From Planctomycetaceae bacterium UBA6163 (GTDB taxonomy: Bacteria; Planctomycetota; Planctomycetia; Pirellulales; Pirellulaceae), in the NCBI GenBank assembly GCA_002428205.1, contig DIUH01000087.1, positions 1-12,725 of the forward strand: DNA of 12,725 nucleotides, read 5' to 3'. A program made the translations under genes and the position numbers. Shown piece after piece: positions 1 to 7,200 of the stretch. The notes under the pieces are model-generated. The model saw only the letters and a program-made list of their open reading frames with translations. It had not been told where the DNA came from and searched no databases. Positions within the stretch are counted from its first letter, which is position 1, and each line of letters starts with the position of its first letter.

Positions 1-249
1 TCGATCCTGATGCACGGTGGCGAGACGATCCCGGTGGAAGGCGTCGCGGTTAACGCGATTGACACCACGGGTGCCGGGGACATGTATGCCGGGGCGTTGC
101 TGTACGGGATCACGTCGGGAATGACGTGGCACCAGGCCGGGCATTTAGCGTCGCACGCTGCGGCGCGAGTTGTGGCCCAGTTGGGTGCGCGGTTGGAAGA
201 CAAGTTCACGCCAGACGAGGTTCGCGAGTTGGTCGCGGGTATTCGCTAG
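1..249 (+). CDS. PfkB-family kinase, C-terminal fragment (adenosine kinase-like)
   Basis: This is the C-terminal end of a carbohydrate/nucleoside kinase of the PfkB (ribokinase) family; the frame is open at the left edge, so the start and substrate-binding N-terminal part lie outside. The visible part contains the family's second signature, DTTGAGD (61-81). The Asp at 79-81 is the expected catalytic base that deprotonates the substrate hydroxyl, and the preceding Gly-Ala-Gly forms the anion hole. The following GDMYAGALLYGIT stretch and the helix with ASHAAARVV match the end of the fold. These enzymes transfer phosphate from ATP to a sugar or nucleoside hydroxyl in the cytoplasm. The GDMYAGALLYG wording and the closing helix resemble bacterial adenosine kinase-like members more than ribokinase or fructokinase, but the specificity residues are not in the window. 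The ATG at 10 is internal, not a start. The stop is TAG at 247-249. The next gene ends 12 bases away on the opposite strand. Confidence 0.88.
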   Translation, partial: SILMHGGETIPVEGVAVNAIDTTGAGDMYAGALLYGITSGMTWHQAGHLASHAAARVVAQLGARLEDKFTPDEVRELVAGIR

Positions 250-261
250 GCCAGTGAACCG

Positions 262-1578
262 TTAATCAGCGGCGCGTAGGATCACGGCATTAGCAACGCC
301 GTGCGACGTGTGGGTCAAAACGGCGACCGCTTGCTTGTTCAGCGGGCGGCAAGAATCGGCAAAGCGATGTTGCCAGTTGGCAAACGGTTGGCCGTTCAAG
401 AATGAAGGCGGTATCAGGTTGTGTTGAATCGCCAGCACCGCGATCACCAGGTAAATCGCGCCGTTGGCCGCGCCGACATGCCCCATGGATCCGACCGGCA
501 TGACCACCGAGGCCGAAGGCAGCGTCCGGTCTAGCGCATCTCTTTCCGCGGCATCGCGAATCGGATCGCCGGTGGCATTGGAGATCACTAGGCCAATGTC
601 ATCGGCCGACAATTTTGCTTGAGCCAAAGCGCCTTCAATCGCCAACTGGATCGACCTGCTGGAGCCTCTTTGCCCCGGTGCAACGGCGGCGAATCGCGAC
701 GCCGCACCAGCGATGGCCGCCAACGGTGACGCGCCACGCAGGCGAGCCTTGTCGGCCGTTTCCAAAACGACCGCTGCAGCGGCCTCGCCACCAACAACGC
801 CGCAACTGTCGACTGAGTGCGGCCGACTGGAGTATTCGATCGGGTCAGCGACTGAGGGGAATGGATGATCGCCGCGATAGACCATCCGGGTCGCGTCAAT
901 CAGCGTCCCGGATCCGCCGCAAATCACGATATCGGCAATCCCGCGGGCCAGCACGCCCAGCGATTCGATCAGTGCAGATGTCGAAGATACATCACCGCTG
1001 ACAATGGTATTGTTGGCTCCGGTCGCACCGACCGATATCCCGACATGGCAAGCGGGCATGTTGGGCAAATACTTCAGCATCCACAGCGGGATGATCTCTC
1101 GCATTGCCGCGTCGCCGAACAGCGAAACTTGATAATTCCCCTCGGGATCACGTGACCGCTGGACCGCGTCTCGCAATTCTTCGATCGGGCCATAAAACAT
1201 TTGGGACCCGAACACGGTTGCGATTCGATCGACCTGGACCGCTCCGCCGGAAATGGCGTTTTCCATTTCCGCTTGTTCCATGGCTAGAAAGGCAGCGGCG
1301 AATGCGGTTTGCAGTTCGCGCCCCATCACTTTCATCGCTTTGCGGGGGCGGACGAATTGTGCCCCATCAAAACCGACGATGGGGGCACCAATCCAAGCAC
1401 CCGCCAGCGGCTGGTTCTGCCAATCTGCAGGCGGTTTGGGGCCGCCGTCGTCCCGTCTGTCGAGAGTGCCAACGGATCGGCGACCGGCGATTAAAGACGC
1501 CCAAAAGTCGTCAATGCCTATCCCGATCGCGGCTACCGGCCCGACACCGGTTACGACCACATCGGAAAAATGGGACAT
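262..1578 (-). CDS. FabF-like beta-ketoacyl synthase homologue lacking the catalytic triad
   Basis: A 438-residue thiolase-fold protein of the type II ketosynthase (FabF/KAS II) family at normal family length. Seen: the N-terminal VVVTGVGPV and FW..L..G pattern (residues 7-32), LPNMPA before the nucleophile region (171-176), ADIVICGGSG (215-224), a C-terminal GHVGAANG (366-373) and a closing HTSHGVANAVIL. Family members condense malonyl-ACP with an acyl thioester using Cys-His-His and Lys. Aligning GATGANNT with the FabF GPS..S segment puts Asp196 (GAT, 991-993) at the Cys; HGTGT becomes NATGD with Asn334 at the first His; His367 is kept; Val362 sits at the Lys five residues before it. Spacings (138 and 33 residues) agree with FabF. 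I infer that it cannot do standard condensation and may be a chain-length-factor-like partner or a divergent enzyme. The ATG at 1576-1578 gives a complete N-terminus; no Shine-Dalgarno sequence is visible. It lies 149 bases downstream of tig on the same strand. Confidence 0.87.
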   Translation of the reverse strand: MSHFSDVVVTGVGPVAAIGIGIDDFWASLIAGRRSVGTLDRRDDGGPKPPADWQNQPLAGAWIGAPIVGFDGAQFVRPRKAMKVMGRELQTAFAAAFLAMEQAEMENAISGGAVQVDRIATVFGSQMFYGPIEELRDAVQRSRDPEGNYQVSLFGDAAMREIIPLWMLKYLPNMPACHVGISVGATGANNTIVSGDVSSTSALIESLGVLARGIADIVICGGSGTLIDATRMVYRGDHPFPSVADPIEYSSRPHSVDSCGVVGGEAAAAVVLETADKARLRGASPLAAIAGAASRFAAVAPGQRGSSRSIQLAIEGALAQAKLSADDIGLVISNATGDPIRDAAERDALDRTLPSASVVMPVGSMGHVGAANGAIYLVIAVLAIQHNLIPPSFLNGQPFANWQHRFADSCRPLNKQAVAVLTHTSHGVANAVILRAAD

Positions 1579-1668
1579 GACGAAAACGGGGTACCGAGAA
1601 AATGGGTTCGCGACACATCACGGCTCACAGTATGGTCAACACCGTGGCCGATGGAACCCCTGGGGTCA

Positions 1669-1700
1669 GCCAATTTTGTCGGTTTGAGAACAAAATTGGC
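1669..1700. repeat. Perfect 11-bp AT-rich inverted repeat in the tig / ketosynthase-like gap
   Basis: GCCAATTTTGT (1669-1679) is matched exactly by its reverse complement at 1690-1700, with a 10-base spacer. A second, overlapping inverted repeat shares the right arm: AAATTG (1693-1698), one base, CAATTT (1700-1705). In RNA from the minus strand this would form a hairpin 28 bases past the tig stop codon and about 90 bases before the next start. Neither strand has a U-run after the stem and the stem is AT-rich, so it is not a classical intrinsic terminator. It could be a weak terminator, an RNA-processing or stability element, or an operator for the downstream gene. The symmetry is certain; the role is not known. 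Confidence 0.6.
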
Positions 1701-1727
1701 AATTTCAGCAGTCACAACGGAATCGAT

Positions 1728-3215
1728 CTAGCGCGGTGCGCTCTCGTTCTTGGTGCCGTCATCGGGCGTTTCATCGTGCAAGGCTTGTGGAATCGAAGAT
1801 GTGTCCTTCGTTCCCAGCAGGCTGTGGAAGACGGCAAACTCTTCGTCAGCCGAATTATCACGCGCAACAGGTTCCTCGGTTACCTGGGCCTGAGCGACAA
1901 TCGCCTCGATGACCTTGCGTTCGACAATTTGATTGCGAAGCGCATCCATTTGGCCCGTCTTTTCCAAACGAGCACGAACGCGTCGTACCGGTTCGTCGCT
2001 CTGTTGGGCGATCAATGCAACTTCGGCATCATAATCGGCATCATCGGCTTCGATGCTTAACTCTTCGGCAATCTGCTCAAGAATGAAGTGCTCTCGGAGG
2101 GCTAGCTCGGTCGACGCCTGTGCGTTTTGACGGCTCAGATTGACGATTCGGCGAATGTCATCTTCGGAGAAGCCGTTGCGTCGCAATTCCAGGACCTTGC
2201 GTTGCAATTCACGACTGGTCTGTCGGCGGACAAGGTCGGCGGGCAATTCGAACGACGCGCTGCCGGTCAAAAGGCTAACGACCGCCTGTCGAACCGCTTG
2301 CTGCTGGCGGTATTGAGCCTGGCGTTCGAGACTGGAGCGTACAAAGGTTCGGAACTCTTCAACCGACTCAAAGTCACCCAATTCCTGCAGCACAGCCGGA
2401 GTCAATTCAGCAACCGTACGTCGCATCACTTCGATGACGTGGAACTCGGCATCCAGCGACACACCGCGTCGCGTTTCGTCTTCGCAAGTTTCGCTGACCT
2501 TTACCGTACCGCGTCGGACGTCGCCTTCGACGGCACCGGCCAACAATTCGCCAAAGTTTTCGCAAACGCCGTCGGAAAAACTCAACCGCGGACGTAGCGT
2601 GATTCTTTCCTCGTCAAGTTCCGAAAGGACTTTGCCGTCATCCTTGAAGACGGCATTGATCAGCAAGCGGTCGCCAAGCACAGCGGCTTCGTCGGTTGCT
2701 TCGATCGTGGAGTTTCGCGACAAGACCCGTTCGATCGCCTGGTCGATGTCCGTTTCGGCGATCTCCTCGACCGGTTTGGTAACCGGCAGGCCCTGCCACT
2801 GTGGCGTGGGGAACTCGGGGCGAACTTCGACCGAGAATTGGAAAACGAATTGTCCCGATTCGGGCAAGACAACCGCGTCGAAATCGAAGTTCGGCTCGCT
2901 GATCGCCGAGAATGGTTGTGATTCGGTTACTTGAGCGAGGCTGTCCATCACCAGACTGCCTTTGACCTGCTCGTGAACACGGTCCTTGAACTGCTTTTCG
3001 ACCAATTTGCGAGGTGCACGGCCGGCACGGAAACCAGGAACCTGGGCCTCAGGGACCAAATCGTCGTAGGCCTTCTTCAGGTAACGCTGGACTTCGTCTT
3101 CAGCGACCGTAACCACCACTTCTCGCAAACAAGCTTGTGGGCTTTGAACCGAGACGTCAATTTTCAGTGTCGGCTGCTCTTGAGCCGGTGTATCGGTAAT
3201 TTCGGACGTCGACAT
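1728..3215 (-). CDS. tig: Trigger factor, ribosome-associated chaperone
   Basis: A 495-residue trigger factor, somewhat longer than the usual 430-450. It docks on the large ribosomal subunit near the exit tunnel and shields nascent chains. The ribosome-binding domain (about residues 15-135) carries the signature loop GFRAGRAP at 61-68, matching the family GFRxGKxP. A central region (about 177-265) follows the FKBP-like peptidyl-prolyl isomerase layout (GDRLLIN start, VEGD, closing EFHVIEV) but is divergent: the FTG and IPGFE motifs are not recognisable, so isomerase activity is doubtful. The helical C-terminal arms (about 270-455) include LPADLVRRQTSRELQ, the typical substrate-cradle start. 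The last roughly 40 residues are a low-complexity, mostly acidic tail. The frame stays open upstream into the tRNA gene, so a start at 3293 is excluded; the ATG at 3213-3215 gives the expected short leader before the conserved domain. No strong ribosome-binding site is visible. clpP/clpX, frequent tig neighbours, are not seen downstream. Confidence 0.94.
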   Translation of the reverse strand: MSTSEITDTPAQEQPTLKIDVSVQSPQACLREVVVTVAEDEVQRYLKKAYDDLVPEAQVPGFRAGRAPRKLVEKQFKDRVHEQVKGSLVMDSLAQVTESQPFSAISEPNFDFDAVVLPESGQFVFQFSVEVRPEFPTPQWQGLPVTKPVEEIAETDIDQAIERVLSRNSTIEATDEAAVLGDRLLINAVFKDDGKVLSELDEERITLRPRLSFSDGVCENFGELLAGAVEGDVRRGTVKVSETCEDETRRGVSLDAEFHVIEVMRRTVAELTPAVLQELGDFESVEEFRTFVRSSLERQAQYRQQQAVRQAVVSLLTGSASFELPADLVRRQTSRELQRKVLELRRNGFSEDDIRRIVNLSRQNAQASTELALREHFILEQIAEELSIEADDADYDAEVALIAQQSDEPVRRVRARLEKTGQMDALRNQIVERKVIEAIVAQAQVTEEPVARDNSADEEFAVFHSLLGTKDTSSIPQALHDETPDDGTKNESAPR

Positions 3216-3251
3216 CCTGGGAGCAACCTTGCATGGAGGGGCTTGATAAAG

Positions 3252-3324
3252 AGCGGCTGATGGGATTCGAACCCACGACAACAACGTTGGCAACGTTGTG
3301 CTCTACCAACTGAGCTACAGCCGC
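3252..3324 (-). tRNA. tRNA-Gly (anticodon GCC)
   Basis: The minus strand folds into a complete 73-base cloverleaf. The acceptor stem is GCGGCTG paired with CAGCCGC; the D arm is GCTC/GAGC around AGTTGGTA; the anticodon stem is CAACG/CGTTG with loop TTGCCAA, putting anticodon GCC at 3289-3291. The five-base variable loop is TTGTC, and the T arm has GTGGG, loop TTCGAAT, then CCCAT. The discriminator is U (3252), as expected for bacterial tRNA-Gly. The 3' CCA is not encoded and must be added after transcription. It reads GGC and GGT codons. It sits 36 bases upstream of the trigger factor start on the same strand, with no terminator between, so processing of a joint transcript is plausible. Confidence 0.97.
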
Positions 3325-3340
3325 GTAAGCGTTAGACAGG

Positions 3341-3369
3341 AAAATATTCGGTGACTCGGATTGGCACAA
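3341..3369 (-). promoter_or_regulatory. Candidate sigma-70-type promoter for tRNA-Gly (and tig)
   Basis: Reading leftward, TTGTGC (3369-3364) and TATTTT (3346-3341) are separated by 17 bases. The -10-like box is 4/6 and the -35-like box 3/6 against the consensus. The expected start site, near 3334, is about ten bases before the mature tRNA 5' end, a common arrangement. The match is weak, and the position is the main support. Since no terminator is seen between the tRNA and tig, it could also drive tig. Confidence 0.32.
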
Positions 3370-3575
3370 TCGCCTATCAACCGGCCTACCAGGTTCCCGA
3401 GAGCGGCAAAGTTTATCGTCGCCCTGGGTGACATTGCAAGGGCACCTAGCCGTGAGTTTTCAGTAAAAAATCGGTTTCGGCGAAAAATCGTGGTTGGAAG
3501 TCTAAATTTGGCTCTCCGCCGGCCCAATGTGCGGGGCTGGGGGCTACTGCGGCGTTCTGGTCCGCGCACACCAAG

Positions 3576-3614
3576 CCACGTTTGCCGCCGCTTCGGCCCG
3601 GCAACAAGGCGTGG
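3576..3614. repeat. Nested hairpin with possible UUCG tetraloop
   Basis: TTGCCG (3582-3587) pairs exactly with CGGCAA (3599-3604). The 11 bases between can fold further, either as CCG/CGG around CTT or as GC/GC closing a TTCG tetraloop (3592-3595). Outside this, CCACG (3576-3580) pairs with CGTGG (3610-3614). No U-run follows on either strand, so it does not look like an intrinsic terminator. It may be part of a structured RNA or just a consequence of local GC richness. Confidence 0.42.
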
Positions 3615-3813
3615 TTCCGCAGCGGGCGAGTAGGCATCGGTGTCAAAGAACCGGTTTGTAGCGATCAAAGAGGGAACTTTTATGCTAACCCGACACTCCA
3701 ACCGGTGGCGGTAATCGCGCCCATAGCCCGGTTAAGTGGCGGATCGGTGGCAGAATAGGTTGACTCAATGTGGCCCTGAGGGCGTCTTGTTGGGCACTGT
3801 TGCCTCAGATTCC

Positions 3814-3853
3814 AATTCGATCGGTCTGGTCGCGACTCGTCGGTGATCGAATT
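3814..3853. repeat. 9-bp inverted repeat AATTCGATC / GATCGAATT
   Basis: The arms 3814-3822 and 3845-3853 are perfect reverse complements with a 22-base spacer. The repeat lies about 190 bases upstream of the candidate promoter of the giant gene, too far for a classical operator. Arms of this length in 900 bases of noncoding DNA could arise by chance. No function is assigned. Confidence 0.3.
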
Positions 3854-4020
3854 TTGTTTCGCTGGGCTTTGTCCAGCAGAACAGGCGATCACGGTCGGTC
3901 AGTTCGGCATTTGCAGGATTGAAAACACCATGGCTAGGTCTTCAGTCCGCCCTTTTGGGTGTATTGGGGCGAATAAACGGACTCGGGATCAAATTACCCA
4001 AATTGCCTATCCCCTAAAGA

Positions 4021-4049
4021 TTTGCGGGTTTGGCGTCGGTAACTATACT
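4021..4049 (+). promoter_or_regulatory. Candidate promoter of the giant gene
   Basis: TATACT (4044-4049) matches the sigma-70 -10 consensus at 5 of 6 positions. The -35 candidate is weak: TTGCGG (4022-4027) with a 16-base spacer or TTTGCG (4021-4026) with 17. Transcription would start near 4056, at the palindrome CCACGCGTGG (4055-4064), leaving a leader of about 175 bases before the ATG at 4231. An alternative sigma factor using other motifs cannot be excluded. Confidence 0.4.
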
Positions 4050-4064
4050 CGACTCCACGCGTGG

Positions 4065-4088
4065 GAATCGTTCTCGAAAGAGCGATTC
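4065..4088 (+). promoter_or_regulatory. Leader hairpin with GAAA loop near the predicted 5' end
   Basis: GAATCG (4065-4070) pairs with CGATTC (4083-4088), then two unpaired T, then CTC (4073-4075) pairs with GAG (4080-4082), closing a GAAA tetraloop (4076-4079). A pyrimidine-rich stretch with TTTTCTCG follows. If transcription starts near 4056 this is the first structure in the mRNA, suited to protecting the 5' end of a very long transcript. With the T-rich tail it could instead be a weak attenuator. The pairing is read directly; the role is inferred. Confidence 0.42.
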
Positions 4089-4230
4089 TCCTTGGTTTTC
4101 TCGTCTTGCTTGCCTTTCGGCTGTGCCTTTGCTCAGCAGCATTGGCGGTTGGCCTCTATCGTTCCACCTTTTGTCGCCTTGGCGGGTCGTTACACGATTC
4201 GCCGGGCAATCGCATCTCCGGGTAGTCTTC

Positions 4231-7200
4231 ATGACCTTGCGTAAGCGAATGCGTCAGCAACCCTCCGAATCCGCCAAACGAACGCAAAAGCGGCGTCATT
4301 TACTCGAAACACTCGAGTCGCGCCAGTTACTTGCCGGGCCGCAATTAATCGGAGTTCAACCAAACGAAGGTGCGTTGATTGACGACGGCGCTGTCCGTTC
4401 AGTCGCGCCGCGGGCCTTAACCTTTCGGTTTGACGAGACGCAGCAGATCGATCCTGCGACGTTCGAAGGGATTCAGATCCGGCGTGCCGGCCCCGATGGG
4501 CGGCTCGGCACCGACGACGACGTGCGCATCGAACCGGGATTGGTCACTCTGGGCGACATTCGTCAGAACGAAGTGGTGGTGCGGTTTGCCGAAAACCTGC
4601 CAGATGATCACTATCGGATTGACGTTTTTGCTTTCGATGACCCTGTTTCGGGCGTAATGGCGCTGCGGAATATCGGTGGCGAGTTGTTTGTTCCGTCGAC
4701 CCCGGGTGCACGGACAGAAACGATCAACTTCAAGCTCAGTCTTGGCGCGTTGGTCGAATCCGTGGTGCCGCAACCGGTTGTCCGTTTGGCCAATGGATCG
4801 CTTGAGCAGCGACGCAACGAGGTGATGGTTTATTTCAACGAAGACGAGTTGTTTGTTGAAAACGACCCGGCGACCGGTGAGCCAACGCTGCGTTCGGCGG
4901 AGCATCCACGTTTCTATCAATTGTTGTTAACCCAAGACACCGTTCGCACGACCGACGATATTTTCTACACGCCCGAGCGAGTCATTTATGACTCCTCGAC
5001 CCATACGGCGCGGCTAATTTTCGCCAATGACATTAATGAACTGCCCGGCGTTCCGTTGGGCGGCGGTACGTTCCGTTTGCGAATTGGAACGGCGATCGAC
5101 TCGCGTAGCGACTTAATTTTGACCCCGTCAACATTGACCGCTCCGGCTTCCGTGGGCGACACGATCACTACCGGGTTCGATTTGAACCTCGGCAGTGGCG
5201 GCGTCCGATTCGTCACCGATGGTTCGCAAACCTCCAGCGTGATTGTTCCCGGATCGATCGACCCATCGCCATTTGCGGTGCAGTTGCCCGGCGGTTCGAG
5301 TGACCCGGGGCGTCTGTCACTGCCGGAGATCGCTGGTGGCGGTCTGCTGCAAACGATCAACGAGCAATTTGGTCCCGATTCGACTTTGGGGATCACGGAG
5401 ATCGCCTACAACTTCCAAAGCTCGTACGCCGCGTCGCCCGGCGGCGGCGCGTTTTTGAATCAGATTACCGATCGCCAAAGGACACGTGTTCGCGAAGCGT
5501 TGTCGTTGTGGAGCGAGTATATCGGTGTGCAGTTCCGAGAAACGGCTAGCGAAGGGATTACCTTCGCCGTCGGCGACCCTTCGGCGTTGCCGTCCCTTGG
5601 TCTGCAGACCTCGACGGCTGCGGTTCGCAATGCGATCAATGCGTCGTTTCGCATCGATCCGACCTATACCGATTCGGCGATCGTATTCAGCAACGAGACG
5701 CAGTTTAACACTGCCTTTGGCGAAGATTTTTTCCGCAAGGCGATGGCGGGGATCGGGTTTTTGATCGGTCTGGAGCAGTCGACCGAGTTCACCGCGCAGT
5801 CGTTGATGTCGTTGAACGCAACCTTCTTAAACCAGACGATCAATCCGACCAATGCGGATGGTTCGGTAAACCTCGGTCAATTGCGAAACCTGGAACCGTC
5901 GTTCCCCAGCAATCTCGACATCCTTCACGGCCGACATGTTCATCGTCCTGACGGGATCGACGTCGACTTGTACCGATTTGTCGTTGATTTAGGCCCGGGC
6001 CAGCGGACCGGGACGTTCACCGCCGAAGTATTTGCAGAGCGGTTGGCGGATAGCAGTCTATTGGACACTTCGCTGCGATTGTTCCAAGAGTCGCGGGCTT
6101 CGGTAACGACGGACTTTGGGTTGGGGACAACGCTTTCGGTTGAACTGACGGCTGTCCAGCCGGGTGCGTTGGGCAACAACGCGCGAGTCGATTTCATTCG
6201 CACTCAGAGTGGCGGGATTGTCGTCCAGCAGAAGTTTGATGCGCTGGGCAATGCGGTTCCCAACGCGATCGAGATTCAGGTTCCGCGAACCGGAATTGTC
6301 GCTGTTGGCGATTTGATCGCAGCGATCAACTCGCACCCGTTTGCCAGCACGCTTTTCAGTGCCCAGTTGGTGGTCGGTTCTGCGGCGACAAACATTGCCG
6401 TGGCATCGCTTGACCGGCCGCTATTGTTGGCCGGTGGTGGCTTGACCGAACTGGCACGAAACGATGATTACTTCAGTAAGGACTCGTTCCTGACCGCGTC
6501 ATTGGCCAACGGAATCTATTACATCGGTGTCGCCGCCAGCGGCAATGATCGCTACGACCCACAATTGACCGGCAGCGGTTTTGGCGGCAGGTCGCAGGGT
6601 GCGTATGAACTTGCGCTTAAGTTTGAGCCACAAGTTGGGCAAATTGATACGATTCGCGACCGAGACAACGACCGCATCGGTGTGCCGGGGACGGCGTTGG
6701 ATGGCGATGGCGATGGCGTGCCCGGCGGAGTCAAGAACTTCTGGTTCCAGACTCGGCCGCTTGAGCGCTTGTTGGAAGTGAATGTCACGGGCGAAGCGAT
6801 TCAGCCTGGCCAAACCTTTACGATCGTCGGATCGAGCAATTCATCGCGTCGATTCGAGTTCGTACCGACCGGTGGAGCGCCGGTTCCGGGCAACGTAGCC
6901 GTCGCTTACAACCCCGGCGATGTTGGCGTGGCGACCCAGCCATCGGGCATTGCGATTGCGATACGCAGCGCGATCGCGTCGGTGGCCGGCGCGCTTGGGG
7001 TAACGGTTTCGATTCCTGACGCGACACGTCCTGTTGTGGAACTGCGAGGCGAGCGTTCGATTCGGTTCAGCGAAGGGTTCCGCGGTGTTCAGGCCTATGG
7101 TCGAACCTTGTTTGTCGACAAGATCGCGGGCGTTAACGCGGATGGCAGCCTCGCCCGGCCGTTTAACAACATTGGCAATCCGGCGGTCCCGAACGCGTTG

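Larger units (their letters stand above)
3325..4230. other. Gene-free region between tRNA-Gly and the giant gene
   Basis: About 900 bases separate the divergent units. Reading frames of 60-130 codons exist on both strands, but their products are Arg-, Ser- and Pro-rich, match no family I recognise, overlap one another and lack ribosome-binding sites, so I call none of them. What can be seen: a candidate leftward tRNA promoter next to the tRNA; two copies of AAAAATCG (3466-3473, 3483-3490) with a 17-base period; a GC-rich, hairpin-prone block (about 3515-3630); a 9-bp inverted repeat (3814-3853); and a candidate rightward promoter (4021-4049) followed by a leader of roughly 180 bases. I find no signature of tmRNA, RNase P RNA, SRP RNA or 6S RNA, but an unrecognised small RNA cannot be excluded. 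Confidence 0.6.

Noticed and set aside
1104..1580. 158-codon plus-strand frame opposite the ketosynthase-like gene
   Set aside because: Arg-rich shadow of a well-supported gene; no start signal and no similarity to any family I recognise.
1634..1639. TTGACC on the minus strand as a -35 box for the ketosynthase-like gene
   Set aside because: No acceptable -10 box lies 16-18 bases downstream; a single hexamer is not enough.
1669..1700. Rho-independent terminator for tig
   Set aside because: The stem is AT-rich and no U-run follows on either strand, so it is recorded only as an inverted repeat.
3216..3293. N-terminal extension of trigger factor to an ATG at 3293
   Set aside because: The extension would be encoded by the tRNA-Gly gene itself; trigger factor homology begins after the ATG at 3215.
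3252..3324. tRNA-Gly as an integration site with an attached mobile element
   Set aside because: No second copy of the tRNA 3' end was noticed, and there is no integrase or phage-like gene nearby; the flanks look like ordinary chromosome.
3315..3701. 128-codon minus-strand frame overlapping the tRNA 5' end
   Set aside because: Product is Arg/Ser/Pro-rich without domains, and the frame runs into the tRNA and its promoter region.
3843..4244. 133-codon plus-strand frame upstream of and overlapping the giant gene's start
   Set aside because: No ribosome-binding site, no recognisable family, unusual composition, and it spans the candidate promoter and leader hairpin.
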